64,000 bases of DNA from contig CAWBSM010000004.1 of assembly GCA_963791455.1 (NCBI GenBank), positions 744,001 through 808,000 on the forward strand. The letters are read 5' to 3'. The DNA is from Bog-473 sp963791455. Lineage in GTDB: Bacteria; Actinomycetota; Acidimicrobiia; Acidimicrobiales; RAAP-2. A program made the position numbers and the translations under genes. Shown here one piece after another: positions 19,715 to 29,036 of the stretch. The number at the start of each line of letters is the position of its first letter. Within the stretch, counting starts at the first letter, position 1. A model generated the notes under the pieces. That model worked only from the letters and a program-made list of their open reading frames with translations. It ran no database searches and was not told the DNA's origin.

Positions 19715-21124
19715 TCATCGGGCCCGCGCCTTGGCAACCTTCTTGGCCGCCTGCGCTTTCTTGGCCTTGCTCGCCTTCGTCGCCGCTGTCTTCTTGGCCG
19801 GTGCGGTCGCCTTCTTGCTCACCTTCTTCGCCGGCGCAGCGGCTTTCTTCGCCCCGGCTTTCTTCGCCGCGGCCTTCTTCGCTGGCGCCGCGGCCTTCGG
19901 GGTCGTGGCCCCCTTCGCGGTAGGGCCGGCCCGGGTTGCGTCGTGCTTCTTCGTGCGCGCCGGGGGCGCCGGCACGGCCAGCTCGGCCACCCGACGCGGC
20001 GGATCCAAGCCGGCAAGGACGAAGGGGCGCATCTCACCCTTCGTGAGCACCTGGCGCGCTTTGGTCGGGGGCGGGGTGCCCATGGCAGTCAGCGGGATGT
20101 AGCAGTGCAGCACTCCCCCTCCGGGCATGGACACGTCGACCATGGCGCCGTGCGACGTGAACGAGACCACCTCGCCCTCGACGGTGCTCCCCACGGGGAA
20201 GGCGGCCACGAAGTTGATGAAGGCCAACGGCTCGTTGACCGCCGGCGGCGGGGTCGAACGCTTCTGCTTGGCGCTCGCGGCCTCTTGGGCGCCCAGCTGC
20301 TCGGCTTTGGCTTTGGCCTGGGCCTTGGCCTCCGCTCGATCTCCCGCCGGGGCGTCCTTCTTGGCCCTGGCGCTTTTCGGCGGTGCCGTCTTCTTGGCCG
20401 CCTGCTTCTTGGCCGAGTCCCTCGACTTCTGGGGCTTGGGCGGGTGCAGTGCCTCCTCGACGGCCTCGTCGATGGCGCTGGAGAACACCGGGTCTACCTT
20501 GGCCCGACCCGGCGGCGGCGTCGCGGGCGTGATCGGCCACGACGTGTCGACCGGAGGCGTCGTAACCCTCGTCGCCTTCTTGGCCTTCGTCCCTTTCTTC
20601 GCCGCTTTCTTGGCCGCCCGGGCGAGCTCCGCGGCTTTGGCCGGTGCCGACTCGGGGTCCTTCTTGGCCTTGGCCTCCGCCGTGGCGGCCCGGCTCTTGG
20701 GACCCCGGATGGGCAGTCGGGGCGTGAAGATCCATCCCACGCCCGGGACCGGCTTGCCGCCGATCAGCCTCCCGTCGTCGAAGAGCCACGGGTGCTCCCC
20801 GTGGAACTCCTGGAAGGAGTCGTTGGACAGCACGATGGCGCCCGTCCGCTCCGCGATCCGCAACACGAAGGCGTCCCCCCGGCCGATGGCGCCCGCGGGC
20901 GGGGAAATGATCTCGCCGTTGAGCATGGCCTCGCGCACCTCGTCGCGCTCGGCCTCGGCGACGCGGTGCTCGAAGGTCGCGTCCACGACCACGATGATGC
21001 TCGAGCCGGGATCCTCGGCGGCGTAGGCACGCACCGCCTCGTCGAGCTGCTTCAGACTGGGGGAGGTTCGTCCTTCGGTGGCCAGGTTGGACCCATCCAC
21101 CACGACATGATGTGGTTCAGCCAA
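19715..21124 (-). CDS. NYN (Zc3h12a-type) RNase-like protein with S1-like domain and histone H1-like basic tail
   Basis: The N-terminus (about residues 5-140) is a PIN/NYN nuclease domain. Conserved acidic residues sit in VVVDGSN, VVVDATF, GRGDAFVL and SNDSFQEF, as expected for a metal-dependent RNase. A long Lys/Ala/Pro linker follows. An S1-like RNA-binding segment (VGSTVEGEVVSFTSHGAMVDV) lies around residue 320. The last 80 residues are AAPAKKA-type repeats like histone H1 or mycobacterial HupB/Rne tails. I infer an RNA-processing or RNA-decay enzyme that binds nucleic acid through its tail. The start is uncertain: TTG 21124 overlaps the kgd stop by 8 bp, while GTG 21172 would overlap it by 56 bp. 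Its place between kgd and fabZ suggests operon expression but not a shared pathway. Confidence 0.75.
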   Translation of the reverse strand: MAEPHHVVVDGSNLATEGRTSPSLKQLDEAVRAYAAEDPGSSIIVVVDATFEHRVAEAERDEVREAMLNGEIISPPAGAIGRGDAFVLRIAERTGAIVLSNDSFQEFHGEHPWLFDDGRLIGGKPVPGVGWIFTPRLPIRGPKSRAATAEAKAKKDPESAPAKAAELARAAKKAAKKGTKAKKATRVTTPPVDTSWPITPATPPPGRAKVDPVFSSAIDEAVEEALHPPKPQKSRDSAKKQAAKKTAPPKSARAKKDAPAGDRAEAKAQAKAKAEQLGAQEAASAKQKRSTPPPAVNEPLAFINFVAAFPVGSTVEGEVVSFTSHGAMVDVSMPGGGVLHCYIPLTAMGTPPPTKARQVLTKGEMRPFVLAGLDPPRRVAELAVPAPPARTKKHDATRAGPTAKGATTPKAAAPAKKAAAKKAGAKKAAAPAKKVSKKATAPAKKTAATKASKAKKAQAAKKVAKARAR

Positions 21125-24100
21125 TGGCGCGTCGCAAGAGATCAGCCTGCTCCAACTGATGCAGGGCGGCACTTCCGATGGCGGGGCTGGAAGACTCGGG
21201 CCGGCTCACATGGCGGAGCCGCAGGCGGGGGGGCAAGCAGGCGTGCAGCCGAGCGTGGACGAAGGACCACGCACCCATGTTCTCGGGTTCCTCCTGGAGC
21301 CACACCACCTCCGTCGCCTCGTCGTAGCGCTCGAAGATGTCCGTGAGCAGCTGCTCGGGCCAGGGGTAGAGCTGCTCCACCCAGACGAGGGCGACCCGAG
21401 CCGCCTCCTCGGGTGCGAGCCCGGCCCGGTGCTGGTGCGCCTCGTGGCCGATCTTCCCGCTGGCCAGCACGATGCGGCGGACCGTAGAGGGGTCCTCGAT
21501 GGACTGGTCGTCGATCGCGTGCTGGAACGAACCCGACTCGAGATCGGCGAAGGTTGAGCGCGTGGCGTGCGCCCGAAGCATGGACTTGGGCGTCACGACG
21601 ACAAGAGGACGCTTGGGGCTCATCGCGGCCTGGGAGCGTAGAAGGTGAAAATACTGGGCCGAGGTCGACGGGACGGTGACCCGGATGTTGCTGCGGGCGC
21701 CCAGTGAGAGGAACCGCTCGATCCGCGCCGACGAATGCTCGGGGCCCTGACCCTCGTAGCCGTGGGGCAGCAGCAGCACCAGTCCGGCGTGCTGTCCCCA
21801 CTTGACCTCTGCTGCCACCAAGAAATTGTCGATGATGATCTGGGCGCCGTTCACGAAATCGCCGAATTGCGCCTCCCATGCGACCAGGGCCTCGGGAGCC
21901 TCGACGGAGTACCCGTACTCGAAGCCGAGGGCGGCGTACTCCGAGAGCAGCGAGTCGCGCACGGTGAAGTTGCCCATCTCTCCCGGTGGCTCGAGCGTCC
22001 CCGCCCCGATACGCCGCAGTCCGTCCCGGATGTGCGACAGGGGGACGTACTCCTCTCCGTTGGCGTAGTCCACCAGGACGGCATGGCGGTGGCTGAAGGT
22101 GCCACGGCGAGTGTCCTGGCCGGTCAGGCGCACGTTGACACCCTCGTACATGAGCGAGCCGATGGCGAGGGCCTCGGCCAGCGCCCAGTCGACCTGCCCG
22201 CTCGCGACGAGCTCGTCGCGTTGGGCGAACTGCCGCTCGAGTTTCGGGTGGATGGTGAAACCCTCGGGCACGGAGCGCACGACGGACGAGAGTGCGTGCA
22301 AGACGTCGGGTGCCACGCCCGTATCGGGAGACGGCACGTCCACCGCACTGACCTCCGGCGCCGAGAGCTCGGTCGGGGCGAGCGAGGGCTCGGCGCGCAC
22401 CTCGTCGAGCACGGCCTGCAATTTGGCGTTGAAGTCGTCGAGCGCGGCCTCGGCCTCTTCGAGAGTGATGTCGCCCCGCCGCACCAGAGTCTCGGTGTAG
22501 AGCTTGCGCACCGAGCGCTTCGCCTCGATCCGCTGATACATCAGCGGCTGCGTGTAGCTGGGGTCATCGCCTTCGTTGTGCCCGTGCTTGCGATATGAGA
22601 CGAGATCGATGACCACGTCCTTGTGGAAGGTCTGGCGGAAGGCAAAGGCGAGCCGGGCCGCCCGCACACAGGACTCGGGGTCGTCACCGTTCACGTGGAA
22701 GATGGGCGCCTGGACCATCTTCGCCACGTCGGTGGGGTAGACGGATGTGCGCGCGGACGCCGGCGCCGTGGTGAAGCCCAACTGGTTGTTGATCACCAGG
22801 TGCACGGTGCCACCGGTGCGGTAGCCCGACAGCCCGGACAGGTTGAGCGTTTCGGCCACGACCCCCTGCCCGGCGAACGCGGCGTCGCCGTGAACAAGCA
22901 CGGACATGCAGGGGAAGCCGTACACACCCTCGGCTGCTGCGGCGGGTGTGCCGTCGGTGGGTGGCGAGAGCCGGTCCTGCTTCGCCCGCGTCATGCCCTC
23001 GACCACGGGGTCGACCGCCTCGAGGTGCGACGGGTTCGATGCCAGGGTGATGGGCAGCTCCTCGCCGGCACTGCCGTGGAACACGCCCCGGGCACCCTTG
23101 TGATACTTCACGTCGCCCGAGCCCTGGACAGACTCAGGGTCGAGATTGCCCTCGAACTCCTCGAAGATCTCTCGGTAGGACTTGCCCACGATGTTGGCCA
23201 ACACGTTGAGGCGGCCGCGGTGCGCCATGCCCATGACGACTTCGGCCACGCCGGAGCCGGCCGCGGAGTCGAGCAACGCGTCGAGCAGGACGATGGCCGA
23301 CTCGGAGCCCTCGAGGCCGAACCGCTTCTGCCCCACGTAGCGAGTGTGGAGGAACCGTTCGAAGACCTCGGCCGCGTTGAGACGATCGAGGATGTGGCGC
23401 TGCTCCTCCAGGTTGAGCGTGGTCGGCTGGCCCTCGACGTGCTGCTGAATCCAGCGCTTCTGCTCGGGGTCCTGGATGTGCATGTACTCGATGCCCAGGG
23501 TCCGGCAGTAGGCGTCGCGCAGCACATGAAGGATCTCGTCGAGGGTCGCGACGTCGCGCCCCGCCAGGCCGTCGGCGACGAACTGGCGGGGCAGGTCCCA
23601 GATGGTGAGGCCGTAGGTCAGCGGGTCCAGCTCGGGGTGGATGTGCGGCGGCTCCGCGTCAAGCGGGTCCAGGTGCGCGATGAGGTGGCCGCGCACCCGG
23701 TACATGTTGATCAGCGTCCCCACGTGCACCTGCTTGATCAGGCGCAGGTGCACGCCCTCCTCCGTGCCGTCGGAGGCGTTGTCGTCCACCCGCCAGCGCA
23801 CGGGTTCATAGGGCACGCCCATGGACTCGAACAAGTCGTCGTAGAAGCCGTCGGTGCCGGTCAAGAGTGCGGCCACCCGGGCCAGGAAGAGACCCGACTC
23901 CGCCCCCTGGATGATGCGGTGGTCGTACGTTGAGGTGAGCGTGACCACCTTGCCCAAGCCGAGCTGCGCGACGATCCGCGGATCGGCCGCCTCAAAGCCG
24001 GCCGGGTAGCCGAGCGCCCCGACCCCGATGATGGCGCCCTGACCCGGCATCAGCCGGGGCACCGACTGCACCGTGCCGAGCGTCCCCGGATTGGTCAACG

Positions 24101-24851
24101 ACACGGTGGCCCCGGCGAAGTCGTCGGGCGCGATCTTGTTCGTCGCGATCTTGCGGATGAGATCCTCGTAGGCCAGCACGAACGAGCGGAAGTCCAGCGT
24201 GTCCGCGTCCTTGATGACCGGCACGAGCAGAGTGCGGCTGCCGTCGCTCTTCTCTTGGTCGACCGCGAGCCCGAGCCCGACGTGCTTGTGGTGAACGACC
24301 CCGGGCTTGCCCGTCCCGTCGGCATCGGCCACGAAGGCCGAGTTGAGGGCCGGCACGTCGTGCAAGGCGCGCACGACTGCGTACCCGATGATGTGCGTGA
24401 AGCTGACCTTCGCCCCGGTCGTCCGCGCCAATTGGTTGTTGAGAATGAGCCGGTTGACCTCCAAGAGGCGCGCCGGGACGGTACGCACGCTTGTGGCCGT
24501 GGGCACGGTCAGGCTGGCCTCCATGTTGGCGACGATCCGGGAGGCTGCCCCGCGCAGCGGGGTGGCCTCCTCGTTCACCGCCGCGGTGGTGCGAGCAGCA
24601 ACCGGGGCGGCGGCCGGCGCAGCCGGAGCTGCCGGAGCTGTCGGGGCTGGCGGAGCTGGTGGGGCGGCGGACTTGGGCTGCGCCGGTGGTTGGGGCGGCG
24701 GGGCAGGAACCGGGGCGGGGCGGTAGTCGGCGAAGAACTCTCGCCAGCTCTCGCTGACCGAGCTCGGGTCGGCCAAGAAGCGGTCGTACATGTCGTCGAC
24801 CAGCCATGCGTTCGGGCCGAATGAGCCTCCCGCACCACCGAACTGGGTCAT
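21117..24851 (-). CDS. kgd: Multifunctional 2-oxoglutarate decarboxylase/dehydrogenase (Kgd/OdhA type)
   Basis: The 1,244 residues match actinobacterial Kgd. The N-terminal helix (GPNAWLVDDMYDRFLADPSSVSE) is followed by an Ala/Pro linker (about 45-95). An E2-like succinyltransferase domain (about 95-335) carries STYDHRIIQG. The E1 thiamine-diphosphate part follows, with MGMAHRGRLNVLANI, GDAAFAGQG and the NNQLGFTT cofactor region, and the C-terminal transketolase-like domains complete it. It decarboxylates 2-oxoglutarate in the TCA cycle and can act as E1/E2 of the dehydrogenase complex or form 2-hydroxy-3-oxoadipate. In the family, activity is controlled by the FHA protein GarA/OdhI, which is not in this window. 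The ATG is 7 nt after a TAGGGT -10 element, so the mRNA is probably leaderless. It is the first gene of the operon. Confidence 0.95.
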   Translation of the reverse strand: MTQFGGAGGSFGPNAWLVDDMYDRFLADPSSVSESWREFFADYRPAPVPAPPPQPPAQPKSAAPPAPPAPTAPAAPAAPAAAPVAARTTAAVNEEATPLRGAASRIVANMEASLTVPTATSVRTVPARLLEVNRLILNNQLARTTGAKVSFTHIIGYAVVRALHDVPALNSAFVADADGTGKPGVVHHKHVGLGLAVDQEKSDGSRTLLVPVIKDADTLDFRSFVLAYEDLIRKIATNKIAPDDFAGATVSLTNPGTLGTVQSVPRLMPGQGAIIGVGALGYPAGFEAADPRIVAQLGLGKVVTLTSTYDHRIIQGAESGLFLARVAALLTGTDGFYDDLFESMGVPYEPVRWRVDDNASDGTEEGVHLRLIKQVHVGTLINMYRVRGHLIAHLDPLDAEPPHIHPELDPLTYGLTIWDLPRQFVADGLAGRDVATLDEILHVLRDAYCRTLGIEYMHIQDPEQKRWIQQHVEGQPTTLNLEEQRHILDRLNAAEVFERFLHTRYVGQKRFGLEGSESAIVLLDALLDSAAGSGVAEVVMGMAHRGRLNVLANIVGKSYREIFEEFEGNLDPESVQGSGDVKYHKGARGVFHGSAGEELPITLASNPSHLEAVDPVVEGMTRAKQDRLSPPTDGTPAAAAEGVYGFPCMSVLVHGDAAFAGQGVVAETLNLSGLSGYRTGGTVHLVINNQLGFTTAPASARTSVYPTDVAKMVQAPIFHVNGDDPESCVRAARLAFAFRQTFHKDVVIDLVSYRKHGHNEGDDPSYTQPLMYQRIEAKRSVRKLYTETLVRRGDITLEEAEAALDDFNAKLQAVLDEVRAEPSLAPTELSAPEVSAVDVPSPDTGVAPDVLHALSSVVRSVPEGFTIHPKLERQFAQRDELVASGQVDWALAEALAIGSLMYEGVNVRLTGQDTRRGTFSHRHAVLVDYANGEEYVPLSHIRDGLRRIGAGTLEPPGEMGNFTVRDSLLSEYAALGFEYGYSVEAPEALVAWEAQFGDFVNGAQIIIDNFLVAAEVKWGQHAGLVLLLPHGYEGQGPEHSSARIERFLSLGARSNIRVTVPSTSAQYFHLLRSQAAMSPKRPLVVVTPKSMLRAHATRSTFADLESGSFQHAIDDQSIEDPSTVRRIVLASGKIGHEAHQHRAGLAPEEAARVALVWVEQLYPWPEQLLTDIFERYDEATEVVWLQEEPENMGAWSFVHARLHACLPPRLRLRHVSRPESSSPAIGSAALHQLEQADLLRRAIG

Positions 24852-24864
24852 GGGTCAAACCCTA
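24852..24864 (-). promoter_or_regulatory. Predicted -10 element for leaderless kgd mRNA
   Basis: TAGGGT (24864-24859), then 7 nt, then the ATG. This spacing places the transcription start at or next to the start codon. Confidence 0.5.
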
Positions 24865-24885
24865 CCGGCGGAGGTCGGGTTCTTG

Positions 24886-24913
24886 GGGCAGGCGAGTAGC
24901 GTCTTGCCTGCCC
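24886..24913 (+). promoter_or_regulatory. Perfect 8-bp hairpin abutting the hydrolase ATG
   Basis: GGGCAGGC, 12 nt, then GCCTGCCC, ending directly before the ATG at 24914. The spacer contains TAGCGT, a possible -10 element, and the truncated gene copy at 33476-33481 has TAATGT in the same place. The symmetry could be an operator over the promoter rather than an RNA hairpin. Confidence 0.4.
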
Positions 24914-25738
24914 ATGAGCTATCCGGCCGGACTCCAGGTTACAGCGCGGCCCGCCCCCGCACCCGGAGCCGCGACCGTCATTTTCGTACACGGGTCACTC
25001 GACCGCGGGGACAGCTTCCGGCGGGTCATGCGCCGCCTACCCGAGCTTGGGGCCCTGAGCTACGACCGTCGGGGCTACCAGGGCTCGCGGGGCGGCGGGA
25101 TCGTCGACCTGGGCGGCCACGTCGACGATCTCCTCTCAATTGCAGAGGAGGCAAGGATCGGCGCCGACGGCCCCGTCGTCGCACTCGGCCACAGCCTGGG
25201 GGGCGACGTCGTCATCGGCGCGGCATTGGCGGCGCCCCGGGCGTTCGACGCCGTCGGGGCCTTCGAGCCGCCCATGCCCTGGCTCGGCTTTCGCCGCAAC
25301 CGGGAAGGAACGGCCCGTCCCTGGCCCCCCGTGTCCGACGACCCCGGGGAGGAAGCCGAGCGGTTTTTCTCCCGCATGGTGAGCCCGAGGGCCTGGTCAC
25401 GCCTGACCGAGCAGGGCCGAGAGTCCCGGCGGGCCGATGGCCCGGCGCTGATCGCCGACCTGCGCAGCTTCCGTCGCGAGGCCCCGCCCTTCGCCGTGAG
25501 CGCGCTTGCCCTCCCGTCCGTCTTCGGTATGGGCGGTTCCGCCACGCAGCCGCACCATCGCCGCAGCGTGCAATGGCTCGGAGCAAATGTCCCCGACGCG
25601 GTCGTCTACGAGATTGAGGGTGCCCAGCACGGGGCGCACCTGTCGCATCCGGACCACTTCGCGGGGATGGCGCGCCTGGTCGTGGAGCGGGCGGCCCAAG
25701 AGGGCGGGTGGGCGCCGAAGAAGGCCCATGACAACTAG
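24914..25738 (+). CDS. Alpha/beta hydrolase family protein
   Basis: The 274-residue protein has the alpha/beta hydrolase layout: an oxyanion HG in FVHGSLDRGDSF, the nucleophile elbow GHSLGG (Ser), and a late His in GAQHGAHLSHPDHF. The region between carries a proline-rich lid-like stretch. The substrate is unknown; esterase or lipase-like chemistry is all that can be said. It is divergent from kgd. The first roughly 33 codons and about 30 bp of upstream DNA reappear, diverged, at 33460-33590 in front of the second binding-protein gene, so part of this locus was once duplicated. Confidence 0.82.
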   Translation: MSYPAGLQVTARPAPAPGAATVIFVHGSLDRGDSFRRVMRRLPELGALSYDRRGYQGSRGGGIVDLGGHVDDLLSIAEEARIGADGPVVALGHSLGGDVVIGAALAAPRAFDAVGAFEPPMPWLGFRRNREGTARPWPPVSDDPGEEAERFFSRMVSPRAWSRLTEQGRESRRADGPALIADLRSFRREAPPFAVSALALPSVFGMGGSATQPHHRRSVQWLGANVPDAVVYEIEGAQHGAHLSHPDHFAGMARLVVERAAQEGGWAPKKAHDN

Positions 25739-25774
25739 GCCAATTAGACAGTGAGGCGAATCGGCTAATACGAG

Positions 25775-26722
25775 TCAGGCGGACGAGAATGGGAACGAGC
25801 CGTCCGCCACCGCATCGGCCCGGGGGTGCTTCAGGCGGCGCGACAGCATCTCCTCGTACTCGACCCCCTTGCCCTCGCCCTTCATGCCGGTGATGAGCGG
25901 GGAATTCGAGAGGAACACCGCACCCATGAACATCACCAGGAGCGAAAGGGCCTCGAGCGGCCCGTAGGCGCCGGACGTCCGCAAGGTGTCGCCGTAGAGG
26001 GCGATGCCGAGACAGATGCTGACCAACGGATCGACGAGGACCAAGGTGGACTGGGAAGCGGCCAGTGGCCCGGCGTGGAACGCGTTCTGCGTCAAGAAGA
26101 GGCCGAGGAGGCCGAAGGCGATGACGCCGTAGGTCTGCCAGTGCTCGAACATGGAGACCCAGTCGTTGGCAACGTAGTTGCTCACCACTTTGATCAGGGC
26201 GGCGGTGAACGCATAGGCGATGGCGGCCGCGCTTCCGAACATCGCGGCCTTCCACCAGCGTGGACCCCAGCGGGTGGCGATCACCGTGAGGACGATGAGG
26301 AGGGTCACGCTGCCGCCGACGACGATCCAACCCAGGTTGGTGGGCACCGCGTCCCCACCACCCGGGGCGGCAAACCAGAGGAACCCCGACAGACCGAAGG
26401 CGATGGCACCCGCCCCGATCCACTCGCGCGCCGAGATGGAGAACCGGAAGTACGTGCCGAGAATCGCCACCAGGAACAGCAGCTCCATGGTCAAGATCGG
26501 CTGGACGACGGAGAGGCGACCGATGTGCAGCGCGAAGGACTGCAAGAGGAAGGAGAGGATCATGAAACCGAAACCCAGGAGCCAGACGCCTCGGCGAATG
26601 GCGTGCGCCATAAGGCTGAGGCGCATGGTCGCCTCCTCGGGGGCGTCCTCGACGCCCATGCGCTGGAACACGCTGGTCAGCGCGTTGCACAAGGCCGCGG
26701 CTACTGCGAGGACATAGACCAT
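25775..26722 (-). CDS. DMT-superfamily (EamA-like) membrane transporter
   Basis: About 315 residues hold nine or ten hydrophobic segments arranged as two EamA-like halves. The N-terminus is MVYVLAVAAALCNALTSVFQRMG, and the second half begins around the WWKAAMFGSAAAIAYAFTAALIK segment. A cytoplasmic charged C-terminus follows. The ATG at 26722 has a GGAGAG ribosome site six bases upstream; the longer GTG/ATG at 26758 lacks one. Members export or import metabolites, and the substrate is unknown. It is convergent with the hydrolase and divergent from the ABC cluster, so there is no clear pathway link. Confidence 0.85.
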   Translation of the reverse strand: MVYVLAVAAALCNALTSVFQRMGVEDAPEEATMRLSLMAHAIRRGVWLLGFGFMILSFLLQSFALHIGRLSVVQPILTMELLFLVAILGTYFRFSISAREWIGAGAIAFGLSGFLWFAAPGGGDAVPTNLGWIVVGGSVTLLIVLTVIATRWGPRWWKAAMFGSAAAIAYAFTAALIKVVSNYVANDWVSMFEHWQTYGVIAFGLLGLFLTQNAFHAGPLAASQSTLVLVDPLVSICLGIALYGDTLRTSGAYGPLEALSLLVMFMGAVFLSNSPLITGMKGEGKGVEYEEMLSRRLKHPRADAVADGSFPFSSA

Positions 26723-26792
26723 CGGGGCTCTCCACGAAATGTTAGCGGCCGACCGCATGGCTCACGCAGTTCGCTCCCAGGTGGCCCCCAGG

Positions 26793-26830
26793 TTCGTGCG
26801 TGTGCGTCTCTCGGGACCCGCACGCACGAA
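26793..26830. promoter_or_regulatory. Large inverted repeat between the DMT transporter and ABC cluster
   Basis: TTCGTGCGTG (26793-26802) and CACGCACGAA (26821-26830) are perfect 10-bp arms with an 18-bp spacer. Further CG pairs follow if a 2-nt bulge is allowed. It sits between two divergent genes, so an operator for one or both is plausible. A hairpin in a long 5' leader is an alternative. Confidence 0.45.
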
Positions 26831-26964
26831 TTGTGTGCGTGTTGCCCCTGCACAGCGGATCGAACCTCTCCCGGGCGCGTTGAAGCAAAATTTCTCGAGA
26901 GGATGACCCAAACCAATGTGGCAATTGGGTTACGTTTATGAACGACTTCCCGAGATTGCCGATG

Positions 26965-27021
26965 CGGGAAGAGCGGGGTTATCGGCTGCCACCGGGGCGA
27001 CCGACGGACAAGGGAGTGCTT
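26965..27021 (+). promoter_or_regulatory. 5' leader shared by the two binding-protein genes, copy 1
   Basis: The block GGGGTTATCGGCTG(C/T)CACC..GCG(A/G)CCGA..CAAGGGA(G/C)TGCT ends at the ATG and matches 33621-33676. It contains the ribosome site AAGGGAG. A stem TCGG/CCGA is possible here and is longer (7 bp) in the second copy. Confidence 0.5.
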
Positions 27022-28953
27022 ATGCGACTCAAGGGGTATCTCAACGGCAACGCGACCCGACTCGGCCGGACACTGGCTCTGGGTGTGGTCACCCTGACCA
27101 TGATGTCCCTGATGCTCATCGGGACCGCCGGGAGCGCCGGCGCCAGCTCTATCCCGACGGGCGGGACCAAGGTGAGTGGGGGCACGGTGCGTTGGGCGGA
27201 GCCTCCGGGCACCCCGCCGACCTACATCTTCCCGTTCATGAGCGCGTCGGAGAGCAGCGTCGACAACATCAGCCAGTTCCAGTACCTCCTGTATCGCCCG
27301 CTGTACATGTTCGGGTTCCCCTCGAACAACAACACCACGCTCAACACCAAGCTCTCGTTGGCCGGTAGTCCGACCTACGGCAACAACGACACGACGGCCA
27401 CCGTGGCCCTGAAGAACTACAAGTGGTCCGACGGCGAGACCGTCACCGCCAGCGACGTCGTGTTCTTCATGAACATGATGCACGCAGAGACGGCCAACTG
27501 GTACGACTACGTGCCCGGGCTCTTCCCCGACAACATCAAGAACGTGGTGGCGACCAGCCCGAGCGAGGTCACCTTCACCTTCAACAAGTCCTACGACCCG
27601 ACGTGGATGACGTACAACGAGTTCTCGCAGATCACGCCGTTCCCGCTGGCCTGGGACATCACGGCCACCGGTGGAGCCAACGGCTCGGGCGGCTGCTCTT
27701 CGGGCGCCTACGGCGCGTCCGCCACCGATGCCGCGTGCACCAAGGTCTACACCTTCCTGTCGGGCCAGGCGGCCAACATCTCGAGCTACTCGTCGACGCC
27801 GATCTGGTCCGTCGTCGACGGCCCCTACACGATCAATGGGTCCAAGGGTGGATCTTTCAGTACCTCCGGCCAGGTGACCCTGGTGCCGAACTCTGCCTAC
27901 AGCGGCCCCCAGAAGGCCACGGTCACGGTGCAGGAGCTGCCGTTCACCACCGACAACTCCGAGTTCAACGCCCTGCTCGGTGGCAACCTCGACGTCGGAT
28001 ACCTCCCCCAGCAGGACGTCACGCAGAACACGTCAAACGCGACCAACCCGGGTCCGAACAACCCGCGGCTGACCAACTTCTATCTCACGCCATGGGTGCT
28101 GTACGGCTTCAACTACGCCGTCTTGAAGTTCGATTCGACCGGTGACAACGGAAATGCGGGAGCCATCTACAAGCAGCTCTACTTCCGCCAGGCCATGCAG
28201 AGCATGGTCGACCAGCCGGCCATGATCTCCAAGTTCCTCAAGGGTTACGGAGTCCCGACCTACGGGCCGGTGCCGGTGCTCCCGAAGAACGACCTAGTCG
28301 ACGCGTTCGAGCAGTCGAATCCTTATCCGTACAACCCGTCACACGCCAAGAGCCTCCTGAGCTCCCACGGGTGGAAGGTAGTGCCCAACGGCGTCGACAC
28401 CTGCCAGAAGCCCGGCACGGGCCCCAACGACTGCGGGGCCGGCATCCCCCAGGGCGCGCAGCTCAACTTCACCATGGCCTACGCCAGCGGGACGCAGTGG
28501 CAGGAGCAGGTGATCACGGTGGAGCAGTCGGCCTGGTCGTCCATCGGCATCAAGACCGCCGTGGTGGGCAACGATTTTCCGACCGTGATCCAGGACTACG
28601 CCCCTCCGTGCATGAGTGGTTCGCCCTGCACGGTCGAAGAGGGCTGGTGGGGTGGCGGCTGGGAGTACAGCCCGGACTACTACCCCTCGGGTGAGACTCT
28701 CTTCTCGACGGGCGCCGGCAGCAACGCGGGCAACTACTCCAGCGCCAAGGCCGACACCCTGATCGCGGCCACCAACACCACGAACGTCAACCTCAAGGCC
28801 TACCAGGACTACATCGCCAAGCAGGTGCCGGAGGTCTGGGAGCCCAACGCGGACTACGAGCTGAGTGAGGTGAGGAACACCATCCGTGGCATCGCTCCCC
28901 AGAATCCGTTTGCCAATCTCTTCCCCGAGTACTGGTACTACGTGAAGTCCTAG
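27022..28953 (+). CDS. ABC transporter substrate-binding protein, peptide/nickel family (SBP_bac_5)
   Basis: The 643-residue extracellular protein starts with a Sec signal peptide (MRLKGYLNGNATRLGRTLAL.. ending AGASS). There is no lipobox cysteine, which is unusual for a binding protein of a monoderm. Family motifs include the WSDGETVTASDVVFFMNMM region, PFTTDNSEFNALLGGNLDVG, and the late WEPNADYELSEVRN segment. Such proteins capture oligopeptides, nickel complexes or sugars for uptake by DppBC-like permeases, whose genes follow 74 bp downstream. A GGGAG ribosome site lies 6 nt before the ATG 27022; the longer in-frame start at 26938 would destroy the signal peptide. The second binding-protein gene (33677) has the same leader. 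Confidence 0.9.
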   Translation: MRLKGYLNGNATRLGRTLALGVVTLTMMSLMLIGTAGSAGASSIPTGGTKVSGGTVRWAEPPGTPPTYIFPFMSASESSVDNISQFQYLLYRPLYMFGFPSNNNTTLNTKLSLAGSPTYGNNDTTATVALKNYKWSDGETVTASDVVFFMNMMHAETANWYDYVPGLFPDNIKNVVATSPSEVTFTFNKSYDPTWMTYNEFSQITPFPLAWDITATGGANGSGGCSSGAYGASATDAACTKVYTFLSGQAANISSYSSTPIWSVVDGPYTINGSKGGSFSTSGQVTLVPNSAYSGPQKATVTVQELPFTTDNSEFNALLGGNLDVGYLPQQDVTQNTSNATNPGPNNPRLTNFYLTPWVLYGFNYAVLKFDSTGDNGNAGAIYKQLYFRQAMQSMVDQPAMISKFLKGYGVPTYGPVPVLPKNDLVDAFEQSNPYPYNPSHAKSLLSSHGWKVVPNGVDTCQKPGTGPNDCGAGIPQGAQLNFTMAYASGTQWQEQVITVEQSAWSSIGIKTAVVGNDFPTVIQDYAPPCMSGSPCTVEEGWWGGGWEYSPDYYPSGETLFSTGAGSNAGNYSSAKADTLIAATNTTNVNLKAYQDYIAKQVPEVWEPNADYELSEVRNTIRGIAPQNPFANLFPEYWYYVKS

Positions 28954-28978
28954 CCAAGCCGATCTGACGAGGACAGCG

Positions 28979-29036
28979 ACCGGTCACGGATCGACCTGAG
29001 CACGCCCCACGTGCCTAGCATCGCTCCGTGACCGGT
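28979..29036 (+). promoter_or_regulatory. Perfect 12-bp inverted repeat that would sequester the permease start codon
   Basis: ACCGGTCACGGA (28979-28990) pairs perfectly with TCCGTGACCGGT (29025-29036), with a 34-nt loop. The right arm contains the GTG start codon (29028). As RNA, the stem would hide the start and could lower permease translation relative to the binding protein, or protect the upstream mRNA end. Confidence 0.55.

Noticed and set aside
19577..21346. 589-residue plus-strand ORF opposite the NYN gene
   Set aside because: Leu/Arg/Gly-rich shadow of the Lys/Ala repeat tail on the other strand; no family features.
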